A stretch of 58,024 bases of DNA from Rugosimonospora acidiphila (lineage in GTDB: Bacteria > Actinomycetota > Actinomycetes > Mycobacteriales > Micromonosporaceae): assembly GCF_039543385.1 (NCBI RefSeq), contig NZ_BAABJQ010000044.1:1-58024 (forward strand). Direction: 5' to 3'. The notes under the pieces are model-generated. The model had not been told where the DNA came from and searched no databases. It was given only the letters and a program-made list of their open reading frames with translations. Shown here in pieces: positions 34,069 to 41,709 of this stretch (positions within the stretch are counted from its first letter, which is position 1; each line of letters begins with the position of its first letter). Made by a program: the position numbers and the translations under genes.

Positions 34069-36921
34069 TTACGCCGCGAGGTTCGACCGACCGGCGGAGG
34101 ACAGTACGGCCTCCCGTTCCTGGCGGGTGAGCAGTCCGTTGCTGTACCAGTCGGACGAGACCTGGTCCACGGCGCGCAGAAGGTCACCCTTGTCGGCGAA
34201 CGGGGCCTGGTCCCAGACCGTGTCGAGGAAGGTCCGGCCGTCGGTGCCGACGTGGTTGGTTACGCCGCTGTTCACGGCGCCGAACACCACCTGGGGCTCC
34301 ACGCGGTGGAAGTAAACATGGTACGGGTTGGTGTCGTCGATGTAGAACGGCTGAAGGGTCAGACCGTTCGTCGTGAACGTCATCGGCGTCGAGGTCGGCT
34401 GGATCGCCTTGCTCAGGTCGCGGCTCAGCGTGTAGTCCTGGTACATCGTCAGGTTCTGGTAGCTGGTCGCGGAGCTCTTGATGACCAGCGGGACCGGGCC
34501 GAAGGCGATGGTCTGGGTCTGCGGCTGGTCGAGAGCACGCTCGATGCGCAGCGAGAACGGCGCGGCGACCTGGATGGTGTCACCGTCGGCCCACTGCCGG
34601 CTCAGCGTGACGTAGTCGCCAGCGGTCGCGGTGACCTTTTGCGCCTTTCCATTGATCTTTACGCTGAAGCCCTTTTCCACCCAGTACGGGACCCGCAGCT
34701 TGATGTCCAGCTGCCCGCTGCCGTTCACGGTCAGCGTGCTGGTGCCGGCCGGGTCGGTCGGGTAGTCCGTCGCCAGGCTGATGCTGAAGCCCCGGTCGGC
34801 CCAGTCCAGAGTGGACGGGATGTACAGGTTGACGTAGAGCGCAGACTCGTCCACCGAGGTGAAGTAGATGGAGTCCTGGAACTTGGCGTGCGACTCCAGG
34901 CCGGTGCCACCGCAGCAGGTGCCCAGGTTGCCGTAGCTACGCCGGGTGCCGGGGTTGACCGGGACGAAGTAGGTCAGGTTCGGGTTGGTGTCGCTGCTGA
35001 TGTTCTCCCGCGAGGCAAGGATCTGCCCGTACAGGCCCCGCTCGTAGTACTGCATGTACTTCGGGTTGCCGGTGTGGAAGAACAGGCTGCGGCTCAGCTT
35101 GAGCATGTTGTACACGCAGCAGCTTTCCGCGTTCGACGTCTGGATGGTGGACGCGATGACGTCCCGGGCACCGAAGATCTCACCGGAGCCGGCCATCCCA
35201 CCGTCGACGTAGATGCGGTGCGGCACCACCATGTCCCAGAAGTTGGACGCCGCGGTGAAGTAGTCGGCGATCCCGGTCTGCTCGAAGATCTCCAGGTATC
35301 CCTCGTACTGCGGGATGTGCTGGTTGGCGTGCTCGCCGTTGATGGTGTCCTGGTTGGCGATGGCCGCGTCCAGCAGGTACGTGTTGTCGAAGGCGCGCGC
35401 CGTGGTCAGGTAGTTCTCGTTGCCGGTCATCGCGTAGAGGTCGGCCATCACCACCGGCATCGCGTTGTACTCGCCGGCGATGTAGATCTTCCACATCTTG
35501 TCCAGCTGGGTACGCGGCAGATTCCCGAGCCGGCTGTACGCCCAGTCCGCCATGCCCAGCACGATGGTCAGGGCCTGCTCGTTGCCGGCGTGCTGGTACG
35601 CGTCGAGGAGACCCCGCATGATCATGTGGCAGGTGTACCAGGGTGCCCAGATCGTCGGGTACGTCGCGAACTGCTCCAGCAGGATGTACTGCTGCTCCGG
35701 GTACGCGGCCAGGTAGCCGGCGTGGCTCGGGCCGGGCGCACCGGTCGACGGGTTGGTGATCGCACCGTCCTTGCCGTTGCCGGACGAGTCCGGCGTGGTG
35801 TTCCCGGACGCCTCGTCGAACGTGTACCGGGCGACGTTGCCGCCGCCCAGCCCGCCGTCGGCGGAGGTGGTCAGGGCCTGCACCTCGGCGGCGCTCAACG
35901 CCCGGTTGTAGATCTGGAACTCGTCCAGCGAGGCGCTCAGCAGCGGGTCGCCGAAGGCCGACTTGCCGAGCCAGTTGTTGGTGGTCGAGCCGAGGCTCGA
36001 CGGGGTCAGCGTCATGTTGGCGTTGGTCGCCACCGCAACCCCGTTGATGTACATGGTGGCGGTGGTGCCCGACAGCGTCACCGCGATGTGGCTCCACTGC
36101 TTGGAGGACAGCCGCGTGGTGCTGTTGAGCTGCTGCTCGCCGCCGCTGCCGCCGGTGGTGATGGAGAACCGGGGGCCCGAGCCGGCGCTGACGGTCAGGA
36201 ACATGTACCGCGTGGTGCCGGTGCCGAAGTCGAAGATGCGCGACCAGGTGCTGACCGTCGCCGGGTTCACCCAGGTGGAGATGGTGAAGTCGGTCAGGCC
36301 GGAGACGATGCCGGTCGGCAGCGACACGAACTGGCCCTGGCCGTTGAGCTGCAGGGCCTGTCCGAACTTGCCGGCGACCCGGGAGACCGGCGGCGCGGGC
36401 GGGGCCGGCTGACCGACCGTGGCGTTCAGCGCGTCCTGGCACTGCCCGAGGGCGGTAACGAAGTAGTCGACCCGGTCCTTGAACGCGGTGTCGCCGGTGT
36501 GCGCGTAGGCCAGCGCCATGGCGCTGAGGAAGTGGCCGCCGTAGTGGCCACGCAGGTTGCCGTCGAAGGTCTCCCAGCCGCCCGGCGCCTGCGCGCCCAG
36601 GGTGTCCAGTCCAGCGTTCGCGCGATATACCGCGAGCATGCGGTCAATCGGGTACTGGAGCAGGAAGTTGAGGACGCGGTCCCGGTTGGCGGTGAACAGG
36701 CTGGGTGACAGAGTCACCTGCGTGTTGTCGAATGGTCTGATGGTCCAACTGGACGGCGTGGGGATCGTCGTGCCGGTGGGGGCCCCGGTGGCGCCGGTAC
36801 CGTCCGCCGTCGCGTCCGCGGCCTGCGCGGCCGTGGCGAACGAGGTCGATCCAATTGCGGCCGTACCGACGGAAGCTAGTGCGCCTAACCGCAGGGCATC
36901 CCTTCGGGACAGGTTTGACAT
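34069..36921 (-). CDS. Secreted GH127/GH146-type beta-L-arabinofuranosidase with nested LamG
   Basis: 950 residues from the ATG at 36921 (AAGGAGGAG eight bases upstream). TAT signal SRRDALRLGALASVG, residues 5-35. The DUF1680 (alpha/alpha)6 barrel is recognisable by NGEHANQHIPQYEGY, Glu599 and Cys601 in NAESCCVYNMLKLSRSLF, and Cys669-Cys670 in GTCCGGTGLESHAK, the zinc-thiolate catalytic set. A complete permuted LamG (about residues 167-400) interrupts the barrel between LGQCQDALN and AGYLAAYPEQQ, which are contiguous in ordinary family members. Acts outside the cell on arabinosides, complementing the cytoplasmic GH127. Its promoter carries IclR-type site G. Confidence 0.9.
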   Translation of the reverse strand: MSNLSRRDALRLGALASVGTAAIGSTSFATAAQAADATADGTGATGAPTGTTIPTPSSWTIRPFDNTQVTLSPSLFTANRDRVLNFLLQYPIDRMLAVYRANAGLDTLGAQAPGGWETFDGNLRGHYGGHFLSAMALAYAHTGDTAFKDRVDYFVTALGQCQDALNATVGQPAPPAPPVSRVAGKFGQALQLNGQGQFVSLPTGIVSGLTDFTISTWVNPATVSTWSRIFDFGTGTTRYMFLTVSAGSGPRFSITTGGSGGEQQLNSTTRLSSKQWSHIAVTLSGTTATMYINGVAVATNANMTLTPSSLGSTTNNWLGKSAFGDPLLSASLDEFQIYNRALSAAEVQALTTSADGGLGGGNVARYTFDEASGNTTPDSSGNGKDGAITNPSTGAPGPSHAGYLAAYPEQQYILLEQFATYPTIWAPWYTCHMIMRGLLDAYQHAGNEQALTIVLGMADWAYSRLGNLPRTQLDKMWKIYIAGEYNAMPVVMADLYAMTGNENYLTTARAFDNTYLLDAAIANQDTINGEHANQHIPQYEGYLEIFEQTGIADYFTAASNFWDMVVPHRIYVDGGMAGSGEIFGARDVIASTIQTSNAESCCVYNMLKLSRSLFFHTGNPKYMQYYERGLYGQILASRENISSDTNPNLTYFVPVNPGTRRSYGNLGTCCGGTGLESHAKFQDSIYFTSVDESALYVNLYIPSTLDWADRGFSISLATDYPTDPAGTSTLTVNGSGQLDIKLRVPYWVEKGFSVKINGKAQKVTATAGDYVTLSRQWADGDTIQVAAPFSLRIERALDQPQTQTIAFGPVPLVIKSSATSYQNLTMYQDYTLSRDLSKAIQPTSTPMTFTTNGLTLQPFYIDDTNPYHVYFHRVEPQVVFGAVNSGVTNHVGTDGRTFLDTVWDQAPFADKGDLLRAVDQVSSDWYSNGLLTRQEREAVLSSAGRSNLAA
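35725..36424 (-). other. LamG cassette nested in GH127 (circularly permuted)
   Basis: Opens with AGKFGQALQLNGQGQFVSLP and closes with YTFDEASGNTTPDSSGNG: the strand order of an ordinary LamG domain is rotated, as in the other two inserts. Host sequence on both sides joins smoothly when the insert is removed. Confidence 0.75.
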
Positions 36922-37080
36922 GTGCGGTCTCCTCCTTGGTTCGCGACAGACACAGGGGTCGTCGAGGTCAAAAGCCCGGGGTGTGGCGGGCGGGGGGCGG
37001 TGTTTGCGGTGCAAGGGCCACGCAGGAGAAGGTTTCGATGATTGGACATGCGTTGCAGATCGACGTCGGCACTCCGCCTG

Positions 37081-37144
37081 TCCGAAATACCGAACGCCAT
37101 CCGATATTGGTTGCACGGTAGAACCATCGAGAAATGCTTGTCAA
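37081..37144 (-). promoter_or_regulatory. Promoter and IclR-type operator (site G) of the secreted GH127 gene
   Basis: Minus strand: TTGACA (37144-37139), 18 bases, TACCGT (37120-37115), then the box at 37095-37081 (plus strand TCCGAAATACCGAAC), centred 56 bp from the -35 start. An additional half-site CCAATATCGGA lies at 37110-37100. Confidence 0.72.
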
Positions 37145-37234
37145 CGTTTAGCGTGTCGAAGGGTTCACTCGCCGTCGTCGCTCTCTGTGCCGGGACTCCT
37201 TGTTCGGCAACGTGACCTGCGAAGATGTGGAGCG

Positions 37235-37302
37235 TTGACAGGCGGCCGTCGATGGGCGAGCCTATCTCCACCGTGAACAACGATGTGTCCGAGATTTCGA
37301 AC
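37235..37302 (+). promoter_or_regulatory. Promoter and IclR-type operator (site H) towards the dehydrogenase gene
   Basis: TTGACA (37235-37240) followed by GCGGCCGTCGATGGGCGAGC and CTAT, nearly identical to the araB promoter; box TCCGAGATTTCGAAC at 37288-37302, centred 60 bp from the -35 start. Confidence 0.68.
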
Positions 37303-37633
37303 AGCGTAACCGGCGGGGGTCGCGTCCGGCCCGCGCCCGCTCGGGTGCCGATTCGCTTCTATGCGCCGGCCGGCGCTGTTGGCCATCATGTAAGGGAGTT
37401 ATGCCGGCTCGCGGCGCTCGCGTCTACGGACGCGGGTAGGGACCTGGGTGGCATCCTTCAGTCCGTTGTACCAACGGTCGCGGATCGGCTTCGCGTACCG
37501 TGCATGCGCGCCGCGCGCGGGTCAGTTCTGCCAATCACGGCAGCACGTTCAGGAGGGGATCTGGCGCAGTGTCCAAGAGTTCGGGGGACCGGTTGCGCCG
37601 TAGCCCGTGGACCGCGTGGACGGACTGACCGCC
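37303..37633 (+). other. Long leader of the dehydrogenase gene with two possible micro-ORFs
   Basis: No gene larger than 20 codons. A 12-codon frame starts at an ATG at 37401 (GGGAG upstream; stop 37437-37439). A 19-codon frame starts at a GTG at 37569 (AGGAGG upstream) and ends at 37628, six bases before the GTG preferred as dehydrogenase start. Both are speculative. Confidence 0.3.
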
Positions 37634-38653
37634 GTGCGTGCGTTCGTGGTCTCCCGGCCCGGCCGGTACGGCGTCGTCGAGCTACCCGATCCGCGCCCCG
37701 GACCCGGCGAGGTGCTGATCGCACCGGCGGCGGTCGGGATCTGCGGATCGGATCTGGAGTTGGTGGCCGGCCAGCGACCGGCGGACTTCGCTTGCTATCC
37801 GATCGTGCCCGGCCACGAGTGGTCGGGTCACGTGGTGGAACTCGGCCCGGAGGTGCGCGACCTCGAGGTGGGTCAACCGGTGGTGGCGCAGGGCGTGCGC
37901 GCCTGCGAGCGCTGCGACCGGTGCCGCGAGGGCCGGTCCAACCTGTGCGCCGGCGCGTACGCGGAGACCGGGTTCACCCACCCCGGCGCGCTGGCCCAGC
38001 GGCTGACCGTGCCGGTGGCGCTGGTGCACACCCTGCCCGCCGAGCGGGACATCGAGTCCGCCGCGCTGATCGAGCCGGCCGCGTGCGTCGCGAGCGGGTT
38101 GTTGGAGATTGGCATGCCGGCGGCTGGTTCCCGCATCGCGGTGGTGGGCGACGGCCCGCTCGGCCTGCTCGCCCTGCTGCTGCTGCGGCTGGCCACACCG
38201 GCGGAGCTGGTGATGCTGGGCCATCGTCCGGACCGGGTGGGCTACGCCGAGGCGTGCGGTGCGACGGCGGTACTGGTCAATGCCGACGGTACGGAGCCGG
38301 AACTGCGCGCCCGCTTCGATCTGGTGGTCGAGGTGACCAACTCGGCGCCGGGCGCGGCGACCGCGCTGGCGCTGGCCCGGCGCGGCGGAACCGTGCTGCT
38401 GCTGGGCATCTCGGGATCGGGCCGGCCGGCGCTCGATCCGGATGTGATCAGCCTGGGTCAGCTGCGGGTGCAGGGCGCCTTCGCGGCGTCGCCGGCCGCG
38501 TGGCGGTTCGTGGTCGCGCTGTACGCCGCCGGGCAGTTCGACCCCGCCGCGCTGATCAGCCACCGGTTCGACCTCGACGAGACACCCGCGGCGCTGGCGG
38601 CGCTCGGCGACCGCGGGGTCAAGGCGCTCAAGGTGCTCATCCGGCCGAACTGA
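37634..38653 (+). CDS. Zinc-dependent medium-chain dehydrogenase
   Basis: 339 residues if started at the GTG at 37634 (RAFVVSRPGRYGVVELPDP, where family members usually begin); a GTG at 37607 would add nine residues. Catalytic zinc region GICGSDLE and PGHEWSGHV, structural zinc cluster with four cysteines in ACERCDRCREGRSNLC, Rossmann motif VVGDGPLGLLAL. Family of sorbitol, threonine, galactitol and related dehydrogenases. The context (IclR-type promoter, enolase-superfamily sugar-acid dehydratase nearby) suggests a sugar or polyol such as L-arabinose, arabitol or galactose as substrate (inference). It overlaps the convergent iclR gene by 17 bases. Confidence 0.85.
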   Translation: MRAFVVSRPGRYGVVELPDPRPGPGEVLIAPAAVGICGSDLELVAGQRPADFACYPIVPGHEWSGHVVELGPEVRDLEVGQPVVAQGVRACERCDRCREGRSNLCAGAYAETGFTHPGALAQRLTVPVALVHTLPAERDIESAALIEPAACVASGLLEIGMPAAGSRIAVVGDGPLGLLALLLLRLATPAELVMLGHRPDRVGYAEACGATAVLVNADGTEPELRARFDLVVEVTNSAPGAATALALARRGGTVLLLGISGSGRPALDPDVISLGQLRVQGAFAASPAAWRFVVALYAAGQFDPAALISHRFDLDETPAALAALGDRGVKALKVLIRPN

Positions 38654-39449
38654 CCGCCAGCCGCTCCAGCCCGATCGCGTCAGAGCTACCGGAGTAGCCC
38701 AGCCGGTGGGACAGGGTCAGCGCGCCGGCGCGCACCAGCGACGTCCACTCCTTCTCCCGTTCCGGGCTCCACCGGATGATGGGCACCGAGATGCTGATCG
38801 CGGCCACCACCGCTCCACTGTGGTCGGCCACGGGTGCGCCCACGCACCGCACGGCGTCGTTGGATTCGCAGTTGTCGTACGACACCCCCTGCGCGCGCAC
38901 CTCGGACAGCACGGCGCGCAGCCGGGCCGGCGAGGTGACGCTGTTGGGTGTCATGGCCGGCAGCGTCTGCCCCGGCGGGTACCGCGCCTCCAGCGCCTCC
39001 GTGGACAGCGCGGCGAGCAGTACCTTCCCCACCGCCGTGCAGTGCGCCGGCAGCCGCCGGCCGACCGCGGAGACCATCCGCACCGGATGGGTGGAGTCCA
39101 CCTTGGCCACATAGACCACGTGTGCGCCGTCGAGTACCGCTATGTGCACCGTCTCGTCGCAGGCCCCGGCGACCTCGGCGGCCACCTGCTGCGCCTCGCG
39201 GGCCAGGTCGAGCTGCTCGGCGAACCGGTTGCCCAACTGGAAGAGGCGCATGCCGAGCCGGTACCGGATCGGCGAACTCTCGGACGCGATCAGGTAGGAG
39301 CGGTCGACCAGCGTGTTGACGAGTTCGTGCACCGTGGTGCGGGGCAGCTTGAGCCGCTCCGCGATCTCGGGCGCGGTGAGCGTGTTCCGATCCAGGAACA
39401 GCTCCAGCACATCCAGCGCGCGGGTAACGGCCGGCACCGCTCGGGCCAT
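38637..39449 (-). CDS. IclR-family transcriptional regulator
   Basis: 270 residues. Winged HTH at residues 5-65 (VTRALDVLELFL, APEIAERLKLPRTTVHELVNTL), then the IclR effector domain (VHIAVLDGAHVVYVAKVDS, PAHCTAVGKVLLAAL, VAAISISVP). Divergent from the U32-like gene, with an IclR-type box between them. It is the only IclR protein in the window, and its best-placed DNA-binding motif recurs upstream of GH43, araB, the ricin-GH gene, secreted GH127 and the dehydrogenase; it is proposed as their common regulator. Probable effector: arabinose or an arabinose-derived metabolite (inference). Confidence 0.93.
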   Translation of the reverse strand: MARAVPAVTRALDVLELFLDRNTLTAPEIAERLKLPRTTVHELVNTLVDRSYLIASESSPIRYRLGMRLFQLGNRFAEQLDLAREAQQVAAEVAGACDETVHIAVLDGAHVVYVAKVDSTHPVRMVSAVGRRLPAHCTAVGKVLLAALSTEALEARYPPGQTLPAMTPNSVTSPARLRAVLSEVRAQGVSYDNCESNDAVRCVGAPVADHSGAVVAAISISVPIIRWSPEREKEWTSLVRAGALTLSHRLGYSGSSDAIGLERLAVSSAG

Positions 39450-39490
39450 GACACGGACTCCCTTCGACGGACCGACAGTCTAGCGTGTTA

Positions 39491-39559
39491 TTGACGAGAA
39501 ACTGCGCTATCGATAACGTCTTTTGTACGGCATACTGAATTGAGTCCGAGATATCGAAT
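39491..39559 (+). promoter_or_regulatory. Promoter and IclR-type operator (site I) at the iclR/U32-like divergon
   Basis: Plus strand: TTGACG (39491-39496), 17 bases, TAACGT (39514-39519), box TCCGAGATATCGAAT (39545-39559) centred 61 bp from the -35 start. The intergenic region is shared with the iclR gene, so autoregulation is likely. Confidence 0.72.
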
Positions 39560-39584
39560 AACTCATCAGGGGTGGCGGGGTGCG

Positions 39585-40520
39585 ATGACCGACTCGACAA
39601 CGAGTGATCTACTCACCGCGCTGGGGCTGCCGGCCTCGGACCAGTATCCGCCCGGCCCGTCACAGCGGCGTTTCCCGGATGGTGCGCAGTACCGGGTAGA
39701 AATTCCCAGCGTGGAGGGCCCGGCCTGCCTGGAGGCGGTGCTGGTGGAGTCCGAGCGGTTCGAGGTTCCGGTGACCCGGGTGTCGCAGGGCAGCGGCGTC
39801 GGACTGCTGACCGACGGCGAGATAACCGAGATGGTGCGGATGGCGGCGGGCGCCGGCGTCGAGCTGAGCCTGTTCGCCCGGCCGTGCGCCGGCTGGGACG
39901 CGTCAGCGATGACCCGGGCGTCCGGGGGCGCCGGCCTGGCCCCGACCACCCGCGGCCAGGATCAGCTGGTCGCCGTGGTGGACGAGATCCGGCGGGCCGC
40001 CGACCTCGGCGTGCGCAGCGTGCTGGTCGCCGACATCGGGGTGCTGTCGGTCTTCTCCCAGCTGCGCGCCGCGGGCAGCCTGCCCACTGACATGCAGGCG
40101 AAGGTCTCGGTGATGCTGCCGGTGGCCAACGCGGCGGCGGCACAGGTCATCGCCGGGCTCGGCGCGGACACCATCAACCTGCCGACCGACCTGACCCTGT
40201 CGCAGACCGCGGCCATCCGGTCGGTGGTCTCGTTGCCGCTGGACATCTACGTGGAGGCGCCGGACAATCTGGGCGGCTTCGTGCGGCACTACGAGCTGCC
40301 CCGGCTCATCGAGCTGGTCGCGCCGGTTTACGCGAAGTTCGGCCTGCGCAACGCCCCCGACCTGTACCCGTCCGGTGGGCACCTGGAGCGCACGGCCGTG
40401 GAGCTGACCCGGGAACGGGTGCGCCGGGCCCGGCTCGGGCTGGACCTGCTGGCCCGCAGCGGCGCCACGCCCACCTGCTCGGCCCGGTACGCCAAGGGCC
40501 TGGCCATCCCGGTCGGTTAG
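39585..40520 (+). CDS. U32-peptidase-like TIM-barrel protein of unknown function
   Basis: 311 residues from the ATG at 39585 (MTDSTTSDLLTALGLPASD), with AGGGG upstream; the frame extends to 39540 but that part contains the operator. The fold looks like a TIM barrel: PDGAQYRVEIPSVEGP, GVELSLFARPCAGWD, RSVLVADIGVLSVF, MQAKVSVMLPVANAAAAQVI, GADTINLPTDLTLSQ, YVEAPDNLGGFVRHYELPRLI and VYAKFGLRNAPDLYPSGGHLE. It resembles a widespread actinobacterial group sometimes labelled U32 family peptidase, but I see no recognised catalytic residues. Divergent from iclR and behind an IclR box, it likely belongs to the same catabolic pathway, perhaps as an aldolase-like or isomerase-like enzyme (guess). Confidence 0.75.
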   Translation: MTDSTTSDLLTALGLPASDQYPPGPSQRRFPDGAQYRVEIPSVEGPACLEAVLVESERFEVPVTRVSQGSGVGLLTDGEITEMVRMAAGAGVELSLFARPCAGWDASAMTRASGGAGLAPTTRGQDQLVAVVDEIRRAADLGVRSVLVADIGVLSVFSQLRAAGSLPTDMQAKVSVMLPVANAAAAQVIAGLGADTINLPTDLTLSQTAAIRSVVSLPLDIYVEAPDNLGGFVRHYELPRLIELVAPVYAKFGLRNAPDLYPSGGHLERTAVELTRERVRRARLGLDLLARSGATPTCSARYAKGLAIPVG

Positions 40521-40542
40521 GTCGCCACCTCCTCGGCCCGGC

Positions 40543-41709
40543 CTACGCGTCGGCCCGGTCGACCTCGTTGCGCCGCTCCCAACCGTCCCGGAACAGGTTG
40601 AAGTGCGCCCCGGTGCGTGGGTGCTCGGCGGCCCGCTCGCGGTCCAGCCGCACGCCCAGGCCCGGCTCGGTGGGCAGCGCGAAGCAGCCGTCCTGCTCGA
40701 CCCGGGGCGCCCCGATCACCACGTCGAACAGCCACGGGTCGGCGAAGTCGTTGAAGTGCTCCAGCACCTTGTAATTGGCGCACGCGATGGCGAAGTGCAG
40801 GTTGGCCGCCGTACCGGCCGGCCCGCAGACGTTGTGCGGGGCCATCAGCACCCCGTACGCCTCGGCCCAGCCGGCCAGCTTGCGCAGCGCCGTCAGGCCG
40901 CCGAGGTGCGTCAGGTCGGCCTGCACCACGTCCACCACGCCGGACTCGAACAGCTCGCGGAACTCGGGAAGGTCGTGCACCCGTTCGCCGGTCGCGATGG
41001 GCAGCGTGGTGCCGGCCCGGACCTGGCGCAGCGCGGCCGGATAGTACGGCGCGACCGGCTCCTCGATCCACTCCGGACGGTACGGCTCGAGCGCACGCGC
41101 GGCGGCCACCGCGGTCGCGGCGGTGAACCGGCCGTGCATCTCGATCATGAGTTCGGCGTCCGGGCCGATCCGATCCCGGATCGCGGCCACGATATCGACC
41201 GCCTCGCGTAGCTGACCGTGGCTCAGTTCGGCGCTGGCCGCCCCGAACGGGTCGACCTTCAGCCGCCGGTAGCCCCGGGCCAGCACACCCTCGGCCAGTC
41301 GCGCGTACGACTCGGGGCTCCGCTCGCCCTGATACCAGCCGTTGGCGTACGCCGGCACCCGCTGCCGGGAAGCGCCGCCGAGCAGCCGCCACACCGGCAC
41401 CCCGAGCGCCTGGCCCATCAGGTCATAGCAGGCGACGTCGAACATGGCCAGCGCGGTCTGGGTCACCTCGCCGGCCCGCCCGTACTCCTCGATGCGCGCC
41501 CGCACGCCCAGCCGCTCCACGTCGAACGGGTCGCTGCCGATCACGTACCGGTGTGCCAGCTCGTTGACGCAGGCCAGCAGGGTGTCCGTCTTGTTGAGCA
41601 TGCGGGCCTCGCCGAGGCCGCGCAGCCCGTCGTCGGTGATCAGCTCGACGTAGGTCAGCTCGCGCCAGGGAGCCCCGACGACGATGGTGTTGACGTCAAC
41701 GATCTTCAC
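40543..41709 (-). CDS. Enolase-superfamily sugar-acid dehydratase (galactonate dehydratase-like)
   Basis: 388 residues. Mandelate racemase/muconate lactonising fold. Lys151/Asp153 (KVDPFG), metal ligands Glu190 (IEMHGRF), Glu216 (EEP) and Glu242 (GERVHD), and the catalytic pair His192 and His292 (APHNVCGP). The spacing equals that of E. coli D-galactonate dehydratase (Asp183, His185, Glu209, Glu235, His285) shifted by seven, but the first metal ligand is Glu rather than Asp. Expected reaction: dehydration of an aldonate to a 2-keto-3-deoxy acid. GTG start overlaps the GntR stop (GTGA). Substrate (galactonate, arabinonate or other) is open. Confidence 0.87.
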   Translation of the reverse strand: MKIVDVNTIVVGAPWRELTYVELITDDGLRGLGEARMLNKTDTLLACVNELAHRYVIGSDPFDVERLGVRARIEEYGRAGEVTQTALAMFDVACYDLMGQALGVPVWRLLGGASRQRVPAYANGWYQGERSPESYARLAEGVLARGYRRLKVDPFGAASAELSHGQLREAVDIVAAIRDRIGPDAELMIEMHGRFTAATAVAAARALEPYRPEWIEEPVAPYYPAALRQVRAGTTLPIATGERVHDLPEFRELFESGVVDVVQADLTHLGGLTALRKLAGWAEAYGVLMAPHNVCGPAGTAANLHFAIACANYKVLEHFNDFADPWLFDVVIGAPRVEQDGCFALPTEPGLGVRLDRERAAEHPRTGAHFNLFRDGWERRNEVDRADA

